Shown here: positions 49,988 to 61,117 of the stretch, in pieces
Numbering within the stretch: position 1 is the stretch's first letter
How the letters are laid out: each line of letters begins with the position of its first letter
Assembly (NCBI GenBank): GCA_030386875.1
Contig: CM059564.1
Location: forward strand, 46,520,075-46,584,074
Direction: 5' to 3'
DNA: 64,000 nt
DNA from: Morinoia aosen
Taxonomy: Eukaryota; Arthropoda; Malacostraca; Amphipoda; Talitridae
Position numbers and translations under genes: made by a program
Notes under the pieces: generated by a model
Seen by the model: the letters and a program-made list of their open reading frames with translations, nothing else
The model's database searches: none
Told to the model about the DNA's origin: nothing

Positions 49988-50600
49988 TGGATAGGGACAC
50001 ACTCCCCAACACTCCAGGCACCAGATAGGGACACACTCCCCAACACTCCAGGCACCAGATAGGGACACACTCCCCAACACTCCAGGCACCAGATAGGGAC
50101 ACACTCCCCAACACTCATGGCACCAGATAGGGACACACTCCCCAACACTCCAGGCACCAGATAGAGACACACTCCCCAACACTCCAGGCACCAGATAGGG
50201 ATACACTCCCCAACACTCCAGGCACCAGATAGGGACACACTCCCCAACACTCCAGGCACCAGATAGGGACATACTCCCCAACACTCCAGGCACCAGATAG
50301 GGACACACTCCCCAACACTCCAGGCACCAGATAGGGACACACTCCCCAACACTCCAGGCACCAGATAGAGACACACTCCCCAACACTCCAGGCACCAGAT
50401 AGGGACACACTCCCCAACACTCCAGGCACCAGATAGCGACACACTCCCCAACACTCCAGGCACCAGATAGGGATACACTCCCCAACATTCTAGGCACCAG
50501 ATAGGGACACACTCCCCAACACTCCAGGCATCAGATAGAGACACACTCCCCAACACTCTAGGCGCCAGATAGAGACACACTCCCCAACACTCAAGGCACC
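49988..50600. repeat. 34-bp minisatellite, about 18 copies
   Basis: The unit is AGATAGGGACACACTCCCCA then ACACTCCAGGCACC, repeated every 34 bp with single-base variants (AGAGAC, AGCGAC, ATACAC, CTCATGG, CATTCTAGG). Frames remain open on the minus strand (49733-50512 and 49825-50580), giving Cys/Leu-rich repetitive peptides. I regard these as artefacts because two frames are open at once and no non-repeat domain is attached. Confidence 0.94.
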
Positions 50601-52013
50601 GGAGAACATTTTCGAGGCCTCCAACAGAGCGCCTCCATAATTAATGCCTACGCTAAGTTGCCCCTCACGTGAAGTCTTGGCTCCATTTTGTGGAGTTTCG
50701 ACGGAGTTCACAAGAAACCTCTTCCATTGTTCTGGACTTTTCTTATCCTTGTCATGAGTTATGACCTTGTCATGACCTTTATGACCTTGTCATGAATTGT
50801 GACCTTCGGCGTGCGCTAATAGATCATGAGCGACAGCAGTTACCTCTTTTTTGTTACTACGGCGTGCGCCTTCTAGCTTGCTTGCAAGTGAGCCCGACAG
50901 GTCTGCCCAGTGGCTGCACATTACTCAGGGACAAACATGCCGTGGGCAAACCATGCACTGCACTCCAGAGAACGCGTTACAATGCTAATACGAGCTAATG
51001 CTTTGGAATAGAAGCCATTGAGCCACGATGATTAGGAAGGTGACAGTAATTATGACTCAAGTATTTAGTCATTACTGGCACAACTACCGTCATCCCCCCA
51101 GAATACGCTTTGTTTCGGCGTGGGGTTGAATTTTATCTTTCGTACTTCTGTCTCCGTTCTCAAATGGCAACACTGAGGAGAAATTTCCCCAAATCGTACG
51201 ACATCGCCACATACTTTGTTTTTACGGTGCTCACCAAGACTCTTTCGAGTACATTTGTTCTTATTAAGAACATGGCATGGTTCAAAGACCATCGCTTCCC
51301 TCTCAATAGAATACCCATCATCCACGAAGTGTATGAGGGCATAGCTCACACCCAACATTTCTAAATTTGATTCTAAATGAAATATTGAAACAAAAAAAAT
51401 TCAGATGAATTACTTCCAAAAATTTTTATTTTTGAGAAAAAAACTTTTCTTAGAGAAGTGATTTTCTAGGTGATATATTTCGATGAATCTCTCACTCAAA
51501 AAGAATAATGTATATTACTGATTAATTTAGCGCATCTGAGAATGATGGTAAAATGCACGCATCACTAACTCAAACACAAACTTATCAATCCAAAAATAAA
51601 CTCATAATTAAGGAAAGACGTTCGTCTTCTCTGCAAAAGTGTCAACTAATTCTTCGTTGGTGCAAGCAGGTGAGGGGCACCTCCCTCACGCTCAATGCTA
51701 AGGCGCACCCGCGACTCATTAAACAAATTTGCTTTACGTTTCCCATCAGTTATACTACGAACATCGAATTTATAATTTGTAATTTCAGAGAATGCTACTG
51801 AATATCGAACATTTAATCCATATAAAAATTTTCAAATCTTGTTCAAAAAGTTGGATGTATTCGGTACTGCAAGAGAACCAAAGTCGCACCTGAGACTCTT
51901 CAAAACATCCCCCATTCGTTTTTCTCCAGTTATGTGAATATCGAGTTTGAAGTTCATAAATTGAGAGAATGTAGATCATATAACTTATATAAAAACCTGC
52001 ATATTTTGCTTAA
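50601..52013. other. Unique sequence with a small TGACC(T)TTGTCATGA repeat
   Basis: Three or four short copies of TATGACCTTGTCATGA lie at 50745-50810. Nothing else recognised. ORFs up to 97 codons at 51065-51364 overlap on both strands. Confidence 0.5.
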
Positions 52014-52240
52014 CACTTTGACCGCAAAGTTCGCCACCTGTGGCTACGGAGAAGATTTTCATAATGCAGCTCACCGACCAGTACTATACTGTCACAAACT
52101 CAGTTTTCATAAATACTTAAATAAAGCTAAATGAGCGCCTGATCCAGTTAATGATTGCAATGTTTGAAATTGCTTATTACATTTGACTTTAAATATGAGT
52201 TGAATGTTGAACTTCAGTCTCACCCCTTGCGGTCAAAGTG
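52014..52240. mobile_element. MITE with TTAA-type ends (most complete copy)
   Basis: A 227-bp element. The left end is CACTTTGACCGCAAAG and the right end is CTTGCGGTCAAAGTG, giving a perfect inverted repeat of 15 bp (CACTTTGACCGCAAG/A). TTAA precedes it (52010-52013) and GTAA, one change from TTAA, follows. Internal landmarks are CAGCTCACCGACCAG, GTCACAAACTCAGTTTTC, CCAGTTAATGATTGC and ATGAGTTGAATGTTGAACTT. This is the best reference for the family that also contains the 60/53-bp satellite. No coding capacity. Confidence 0.82.
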
Positions 52241-55200
52241 GTAAAAGTATTGTCGATAGTGGAAGAGGACGATTTCTGCTGAGTCATGTACGGTAGATTT
52301 TCTGCCGACACCGCTAAGCGCTCCTGCGTGGACAAATATTTACTGTACTGAACAATTGACTGAAGAAATATTCATGAATTCATAATTAACTCAAGAACAT
52401 CTGGAATTTGAGTTAGTTATTATGATCAATCGCCATCAAATCACTGTTTGCGTTGGAGTGAAATAACTCTTTCAATAAATCATGTCTCTAAAAGCATAAT
52501 TTGGCTCAAGAGAAATATAAGAGACAATCTCTGCTCAAGCAAGTCACCGCTTGGCAGAGAGCGTAGGTGTCCTCGACACGTGCCCGCGCGCTGGGACATC
52601 CGTGTAGCACGAGGTATGTTACTCATCCATGTTTCGGTGTAACCGAATGACATTTCTTCTGTTTCACGACCTTTTTGCGTAATTATTGCTATTACAGGAG
52701 GTAAAATGTTATCGTGCCATTGTATTTTTCATATTTATTAGGCAGGGTAAAAATGTAATCGAACTGTAAAGTCGATTTTCTAATCCTGCAACTTGCAATC
52801 TAACCGAACCAACCGTTAACAACCGCGGATACGCAGTGAACGTGTTAATCACGATTTTGAGAATTTTACGTAAAAAAATCCCTGTAGAGCATACGTGCTG
52901 CAACGCACAGCCCTACGAGCAGCTGGCGCACTCCGGAGCTCTGGGCAACAGCTGTGTCCAGGGCACTGACGTCACAATGACCATATTCTCAAGCACCGTA
53001 CATTTTATCACCATAGTTTTATGCGAGTGAAGACGTACATTAATGTCAGGCAAGAAGGGGCTTCAATGCTTGTAATTTTCAGAAGCAATTGAAAATCTGC
53101 GCTTTGCAAGTTTGTCACATCCATGGAAGTACTGGAGTGGAGAGTTCGTTGATCACACGCAGATAGAGAAAACACAACCTTGCATTTCATGCTACATGAG
53201 ACGTGGGAGCGAGGAAGGAGGCACAGAAACGAGCGTTGTGCTGGGATGCAGCCCACACAATCCCATTAGCACAACACACCCGACGACTTGCCTAACTTCT
53301 GAGCCCGACAAATCAACACGCAATTTGGCGCAAGCTACTCAATGCTAATGGGTAAAATTGCTGTGCTAGATTGAATTCAGCGCTGTAATTTTACACAATA
53401 ATTCGGCGAAGAAGTTACATTGGATTCCAAAACTGTATCATGACGTCGAACATTTACATGTCTATTGAGGCTCTCGCTATAACCAAAGTACGATGCACAG
53501 AAAAAATCACACGAAATGTTCCGTGGATCTTACTCTCAAAAAGAACTTTCTTGTTTGACTACTGCTGAGAGACAACTCAAAACAAAACGAAGTAATCATT
53601 TGTTCAATAAAAAGAATGCAGCTGTTGAGTGTGCAATGCTTTACTCTCTAATAAATGTGGTAAAATGAAACTCAGAGAAATTTCTCACTCACAACAAATT
53701 AAGAAAACTCATATACAGAGAAAATATTAAGAAAACTCCTAAGTTGTGTTCAGTTTTGTTGAATGCGGGTGAAAGAAAGTACATATTCACGCCCCTTGTG
53801 TTTGTACGGTGAATGTGACGGGCTTTTTCTCTGCCGTGGCCAGGATCTGACGCCCCTGTGTGGTTGGTGCCTCTGGTGGAAGGTGTCACACGACATGGTC
53901 AAAGGTAGCAATCCAAAAGTCAGATCCAATCCTGTCGCCATACTTCCTTTTTAATTTAGTTCAGGTCAAGTTAACCAGCTCTGAGTGATGAATCTTAGAA
54001 TAACTTGCGCGGGTCACTGTCAGACTATCATCAAAGTCTCGCCACAGGGAGAGAGCAGCGTTTTATGCAGTGTATAACTTGAACGCTTCAACGCAGAGCT
54101 CGAACATGTCAACTCGTTAAGGGAACATTCTATCACAGACCGGGAAAATTCCTTCACAAGCCGAGAACATTCCCTCATGAAACGTGAACATTATATCACA
54201 AAAACAAAGCTGTTCGCCAAGAATACGAGAGTTTTAACTTGCATTCAAGATGGGATAAATTCTGCAAAGTAGAAATGACCTCGAAGAAATTCAAGCGGTG
54301 GAGGTCAAATGGCTCTTGAAAAATAGCAACACTCTAATTACGCACTATAATCCTGCCGCAAAGTTGCGATGGGAATCAAATAGTGTACATTCAGTCGACA
54401 GCCTTTACTCATTTATGACCCTGGATTGAGTGAAGAACATTGAGTTGACTTCCTTCCCAAGGGAAGCTCATTGTGACCTCTCTATTCAATCCAGCACTGG
54501 AACTGGAATTCAACCTCCAAAACTGGAACTCGAATTCAACCCCCAGCAGAGGATCTAAAAGTCAACCCTCAACACGGCGAGGTAGCTTGAATTCAACCCC
54601 AGCTCTGCACTATAGAACCTCAACCCACGGACTATCCGCATGGAAGACAATGGAGCAGCACAATTCGGGTTTAATTGTTTTGATGTAACTTAAAACTATC
54701 TAAAAAACTGCATTATTTGCGTAGAATGTGTCTTTAAAATAGAATTTCACACATACCTTCGTCCAGAATGATAAATTAAAAGGTTGAGAGTATAATAAAC
54801 ATTGGTGGTATAGGACATATTATGTACAAGATGTAACGGGCCAAAATTTCATCCTTCCCGAGCACCCTGCAGAGCCACCCATGGCTGAGGCTGCTAGGTC
54901 ACATGAGGCTCCATCCTCCGCATCAACTCGATATTAATGAATTATGTCACAGAAAACCACGCAATAAAAATACAGAAAACATTTCGCCGCATTGTCGTAT
55001 TTTCGCTCGCTACTATTCCGGTGATGAGAGGAAATTCGCGGTTTTCCCTTCACAGAAAGTTGTGTGCACAAGCGCAATTTGTACGCAGGTTTTATCAGCT
55101 GTACTATAGCGCGGTAAGCGCACCAAGCACGTCGTGCTCCATAAATCAGACCCGTGCGTTTACACAGGCACGAAGATCAATTGTTGCGCACCATACGTCT

Positions 55201-57620
55201 ATTTTTAGACGGTCTCTCGTCGGCAGCAGCTACAATTACACGGTGGCGAAGATGTGGCGCGGCAGCTATCTATTGTGGCTCATCATTGTGGCTGTGGCGA
55301 CTTGTGCCACCAAAGTCAACACCCCTCGCGAGGGTTGATTAATGTCTTCAGGCGCACAACAATGGAGGATGGGAATCAGATGCTACTCTCACATGTTATT
55401 TATCATGATGACACCCCGCCTCATAAACTCGCCCTAGCCCTCTCTCGCCTCCATTACTCCCTCCAGAGCGCCCCTCAAACCGACCATAATGACAATAAAC
55501 TAAAATTGAATATTGCACGCCGTAATTTGAGACCTCACCTTATCCCTTTTTATTTTCGAAGCTGAAATGTTGCCGTGAGGCGCTGAAAAGTTCCTGTCAT
55601 GGCCCGGCAATGAATTTTATTAGAAATATATTTTCATGTTTTATTGACCTTCTCTGTCGCTTTGCTTTGAAGTTCGATTTGCTTGGTAAAATTTGACTGA
55701 AGATTCGATTGTTCAACAAAGGATTCTTTTCAGCTCGTGACGATGTGCTAAGAACTCGATTATTTTCAAACATGCGGTACAATTCCATTAAATTTGCATC
55801 ACATAAATTGAGGGTTCGACTGTTTTCATAAAGCTCCACGTTTTCTAACAGAGATTCATGCAATATAAAACAGATCCGGGGGCTCAATAAATAAATCTGC
55901 TGATTCATAACTTTGCTATTCTATTTAGGCTGCCGTGTGTCCATTTTTGCACAAAACATACGTATTACTTGTGACATTAATTGTGCGTAGTTAGTATAAT
56001 ACACCATGAGACTACTTGAGGTCAGCAGGTCAACACTCGCGACTAGGTGAAGCTCTCTGTATTTTGCCCTCTACAACCATGCAGGGCATGCAATGCACGG
56101 TGCTATGAGAGCGTGAGGCGTGTGAACTCGTCGTGGTTAAACACTATTCAACGGACAACGCTAAAATTTAACACTTTTTAATCATATTTCAGAGCATCCC
56201 AACGATGCCCTGCTTTGAAACGGTTCTTATTTCAAAAATACGGCCAGTAGAGAAACCTACTGTTGCTCTGCATGCTCGCATTCGCATTTCCTGCTAAATA
56301 AAGCATGGATCAAATTAAGCAAGGGCGTGTAGAGGTGTTGCGGGAACAAAAGTCTGTGGTTTTACGCTCAACTAACTAACCAACACACTCCAGTAACTCC
56401 CTGCTACATCGAGAAAACTTGCCACTCTACCATGGCACAACAATGCCAGAGCTTGCGCGTAGGTTCATAGACAGCATCAAATCCCAGTGCTTTATACAAC
56501 GTCGTTTGTATATACAAGCGCGATGCTCATAGCAGAGCTGGTATTTCTGCATGTACTGCCTTCTTTTTTTCTGCTACTGTTCAGTAGGGAGGAGTACAGT
56601 GTTTTTGTTAAGTCAAAGCAATAAATTTTGAATGAACCTAATGATTTTTTTCTTTAACTGAATTTCCATACAAACAATCATGTTTTTTACTTGCGTTCCA
56701 CAACCGTAAAAACGACGGCAACTTCTCTGCTTCGTTTAGTTTCATTTAACGGCACAAGACTCCCCAATCATTTAATCAATTTGATGAACAATAACCGTAT
56801 GCATGAACGAAGATGTCACTTGATTGGGGTTATTGTTTCATAGGAGGCGTGAAATCTTCACGAGGTAATGAACAGGATTTTCCGCGGTAAGGGAATTTCT
56901 CTTGAGAATTAGAAAAAATTAGTGAACATGTTATGAATAAAAATTTATGTACTTTCAATTAGAAAAATTATAAGAAACATGAAACTGTACAAAAACACAA
57001 AATTTATAGTGCAAAACGGAAAATAGGCTTCGAATAACAAAAGCGAACATCTCGTAGTGAGAGCTCGTATACTTCTGCAGCACTGCGACACGTTCGGTGC
57101 GTGCAGGCTTGCATCTTGCTTGCCCAGTTTTTTTTAAATGACAATGCCCAGTCGAACATTTTCGCCGTTGCATCTATAATTTTCCTGCCCTATACAAACG
57201 CTACATTGTGACGGCTAAAATCGTACATGCCATGGCGAAAAAGTTAGACTGGGGACATGATGCTGTCGGTAGCGAATGTGTGGCGCTGGCATGGTGTGCT
57301 TAGAGATATTTCAACATCATAACCTGAATGTTGTATCCTTACATCGTATCTTGTTGTATCTTTATGTCGCAACCCCACAGTGATGAAATGCAATAAATGT
57401 TGTATCATTTACTGGCCAAATTTGCTTCTTTTGGGGCTCCCAGAGAGAGGAACGGTGCAGACGCTATTTCATTGGGGAATACTTGAACTTGGTTACATGT
57501 ACATGAATTAATTTTATGTTTCTTCAATAAAACAGAAGAAAATGCTCGCATTCGAGGGCGATGAGAAAAAGTGCTCAGCTGTGTGGCCTGTGTGTGCTCC
57601 ACATGTCGCTGTACAAAAGA
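52241..57620. other. 5.4 kb of mostly unique sequence, no gene recognised
   Basis: ORFs are at most 133 codons (54937-55338) and lack recognisable domains. Minor structure: a perfect TGACGTCA at 52966; a possible right-end relic of the TTAA MITE (GCAGTGAACGTGTTAA) at 52834-52849; and diverged short repeats with GGAACT(G/C)GAATTCAACC at about 54495-54600. Confidence 0.5.
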
Positions 57621-57826
57621 ATTTAAAACTCGTGTGAAGCTCTATTAATTACTGCGTTATATATGCCGGCACATTCACTCCATCAATTGCCATCAATCCT
57701 ACATGGGCTAGTTCTCGACATGACAAAACTCGTGTGAAGCTTTATTAATTACTGCGTTATAGATGCCGGCACATTCACTCCATCAATTGCCATCAGTCCT
57801 ACAATGGGCTAGTTCTCGACATGAAA
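57621..57826. repeat. Tandem duplication of about 101 bp, two copies
   Basis: Two near-identical copies start with AAAACTCGTGTGAAGCT at about 57626 and 57726 and end at CTCGACATGA. They differ by a few substitutions and one inserted A (CTACATGGG/CTACAATGGG). It looks recent. Confidence 0.9.
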
Positions 57827-58448
57827 CGGACATTTCGCTCAAATTTTTAGCAAACTCTTCATGTATTTAACAAAATTCGGTTAACTACTAAGGGAATTTA
57901 ATTGAAATTAAAACAGATATAAAAATTTTAGAACCATTTTGAGCACAAATTGAGCGTGAGCATGACGGCAAGCTGTGCAGCAGAGTATATATATATATGT
58001 ATATACGCACACATACACACACATAGACATGTATGTCTAGATGTATCACACTCATATATGTCTATGGACATACTGTATATATGGAAAATGGTGCACGCGT
58101 TATCTGCACGGGTCTTGGGTATCATGCATGCCTTATTCCTTGGTTGGATTGAGTCACTCTCCACGTGATCATTTCGATGACTTTGCTTATTTGGCATCTA
58201 TCCGAAATGCCCTGTGCATCTAAGTGGGTGTCCGACTTCAATTTGGACGTTGGATTCTGTCATTTATTACAAAAAGTTTGGAAGCGCCAAGTTTCAATTT
58301 TTTGCTTCAGCTCCGATGATATGAGTAGTTTTTGTTTTTCCTTTCCCTTTTAGATCCAATGCTGCACGACGGTTTTTTTGCGTGACACTCGAGACTACAT
58401 TTGTTCATGAGCCTTCTAGCGGCTAGCCAACACAGGGTAATTTTTAAA
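57827..58448. other. Unique sequence with TA/CA microsatellite
   Basis: A TATATATATATGTATATACG / CACACATACACACACATAGA microsatellite lies at 57984-58030. Nothing else recognised. Confidence 0.5.
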
Positions 58449-59013
58449 TATGGGGCCCTAAAGAACATTTATTATCTCTAATAATATCAAATGGATTTTG
58501 AAAAACGAAGGATGAAATTTTAAAAAATCTTAATTTCGTTGGACGTGTTTGTAATCAAGATAAACAGTCTGGCACATAAGCCGCATTCAGGGAAAAAGCG
58601 CACGATTTTAGAGTTACTCCGAAAATGACGAGCCGGGTAATAGAACAACTCTTCTACACTTTATGATATCATCTTCTCTCTGAGCCATCACCATTGTTTT
58701 TTTATAATGTGGATACCTTAAAGGAGAAGTGTACCGCAAAAACCAACAAACCTACACCAGCTCCAGGCCTCCACCAAAGAAGAAGCCCAGCGAGCTGGAC
58801 CTGATCTCCCCAGCGCCGCAACGAGCAGCCTGCGTAGTCGTGCAGACTTTTGTCTGCACTCAGGGGAGCGACACTTGAAGGATATTATGTTCAATAATAA
58901 TCAGAATAAGATTAGTATTTTTTAGGATTCCACAAGTATCATAAATACTTTGTTTTTCAAATCCATTCATTAATACAGGAGTTATTAAATTTTCTTTTAG
59001 GCCCCATATTTCC
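58449..59013. mobile_element. Possible non-coding element with short inverted ends
   Basis: AAATATGGGGCCCTAAAGAA at about 58448-58467 is the near-complement of TTCTTTTAGGCCCCATATTT at about 58992-59011. That is an imperfect inverted repeat of about 20 bp around a segment of about 525 bp. No target duplication is evident, because the ends themselves are palindromic, and the interior has no ORF of note. A C/A-rich patch lies at 58740-58830. It could be a MITE or chance plus local duplication. Confidence 0.4.
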
Positions 59014-59289
59014 CATAAACACGAGTGCTATGATGTCGTGTGTCTTCCTGTACCATTCACATGTTCATGTGCATTTATTTGAGATTTTTGAGTATTTATT
59101 TTGTATTATTTACTTTCTGCTTGTTAACTTTCCGAGCTCCAAGTTTGTTCACTTTCAACGCGTTACAATTTTCATGTAGCCCTTCCTTCTGTTTTCTCCC
59201 CGCCACTTCATCTTGCCAATACAACACGTTTTCCCATTCAAAAATTACACACAAACTCATTACTACAAAAGAACGCCCAGTTTCGTTAA
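59014..59289. other. Unique sequence, nothing recognised
   Basis: Overlapping small ORFs on both strands (59040-59312 and 59096-59296) are unrecognised. Confidence 0.4.
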
Positions 59290-59519
59290 TTCTCAACTGG
59301 CAGTCGTTTTAAAACCAACTTTCAGTTACTCCTTATAAAAAACTCTCAGCTCTTCAGTATTCGACCATAACTCTTTCTAAAAAACTCTCAGTCATTCCAG
59401 TAATCAACTGTAACTCTTTTTAAAAGAACTCTCAGCTTTTCAGTACTCAACTGTTACTCCTTTTAAAAAATTCTCAGTTCTTTCAATTCTCAACTGTGGC
59501 TCATTTGAAATCGCAGTTC
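59290..59519. repeat. Diverged tandem repeat left of the 43-bp array
   Basis: Degenerate units of about 55-60 bp contain AACTCTTTTTAAAA, AACTCTCAG and TCAGTACTCAACTGT. They become progressively more like the homogeneous array that follows. Confidence 0.75.
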
Positions 59520-59950
59520 TACAAGTGCTAACTGTAACTCGTTTCAAATAGCAGTTTCACTAATACCTACTCAACCATAATTCATTTCAAATAGCAGTTT
59601 CACTAGTACCTACTCAACCATAATTCATTTCAAATAGCAGTTTCACTAGTACCTACTCAACCATAATTCATTTCAAATAGCAGTTTCACTAGTACCTACT
59701 CAACCATAATTCATTTCAAATAGCAGTTTCACTAGTACCTACTCAACCATAATTCATTTCAAATAGCAGTTTCACTAGCACCTACTCAACCATAATTCAT
59801 TTCAAATAGCAGTTTCACTAGTACCTACTCAACCATAATTCATTTCAAATAGCAGTTTCACTAGCACCTACTCAGCCACAATTCAATTCAGATAGCAGTT
59901 TCACTAGTACCTACTCAGCCACAACTCAGTTTAAATAGCAGTTCCACTCG
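59520..59950. repeat. 43-bp tandem array, about 9 copies
   Basis: The unit is CAAATAGCAGTTTCACTAGT then ACCTACTCAACCATAATTCA then TTT. The central copies are almost identical. Copies at both edges (near 59540 and 59880-59940) diverge, so the array is homogenised in the middle. Confidence 0.94.
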
Positions 59951-61117
59951 AGCTATCCTCCTCGCTGCGCAAGACAGGCTGGTGCGCTGGAGACCAACAT
60001 TCGAGATGTCATTACACGCTCGTCATCCCCCCCTCCCCTCCACCCTTCCCTGCGCAGTGCGCGGCCCGGGTTGTCAGCAGAAGGCAGGCTGCAGGTCGCG
60101 CTGTTGTCCTATGATAATAAGCCATATGTGGCCATTATGGCTCCCCCTCCCTTATAGCCCTCCCGCCACACACACATGATCCAAACAGCCGCCCAGCTCT
60201 GAGTTCTTTACTGGTATCTCACCTCGTTCAAATTTAACGCGCCATTGCCGCAAACCGACACCGAAGCTCTTTCTATAGGTCTGCCTCGTAATCTATGGGT
60301 TTATTTAGCGAGCGTCGTCGTCAAGTTCAGGAGCAATACTTTAAGCAATAGGGTATGCTGGATACTCTAAAATGTTTTGTAAGTCGACCTGCGGTTAAAA
60401 TATTGAAATCAGTGCAAGTATTGATTTGGTGTGGCTTCAACATTTCAGTGGTGTGTATGTAGCAATTTTCACTGAAAAAAGTTCGGCAGATATACATGCA
60501 CTGAGAGGATATCGTGGAAGCTAATGGGGCATTGAACTGAGGAGCAGACGGTAAATGGGTGAATGGATGCTGTGCTGCGCTGCTGGAATCACTTACGATG
60601 TGTTAAACATGAAACGTAATAATGATCGCAAGAGAATTTAACGATGAAATTCAGCTTAGAAGTAGTCGGGAGACAAGCCCGACCACGAGGTGTTCTGTAT
60701 TTGGAGGATCATGCAATCCTAAAAACATGCAACTTTTGAGTTGCCGCTAACGCATATAGCAGCGCATTGATACCTGAAAATCCTGCCCTTCTGAACGCTT
60801 ACTATTAGGTGGCTTCCAAAAGAAACTAATGACGATGCTGGGACGAAACGGAAATGTTAATAAAAAAGGATAGAATCATAGAGAGAAAACAACGTTATGA
60901 TTCTGCTACACAACTCTCGTATAGAAACACTTTTTTCCAAGAATTAATTAGAATTTACGGGCCAATTAGTTGACTTTTATTACCAAAACTGCCTATTTGC
61001 TTTGGTAAGTCAATTCTATGAGGAATATTTCCCTTATTTTTTTATAAGTGCCCCACAACTCATTTGGTGTCACAATTCTTTTCCTGTTGCTGCGGGAATT
61101 TTTTCCTAAGATCAACG
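59951..61117. other. Unique sequence, nothing recognised
   Basis: A C-rich patch (60025-60050) and otherwise AT-rich sequence without recognisable gene or element. Confidence 0.5.

Noticed and set aside
49733-50580. Cys/Leu-rich ORFs of 250-259 codons over the 34-bp array
   Set aside because: Two overlapping frames read the same minisatellite and the non-repeat ends resemble no known protein.
54937-55338. 133-codon + ORF with an IQKTFRR stretch
   Set aside because: One IQ-like word is not enough. A different frame over 55154-55565 is also open, and I recognise no family.
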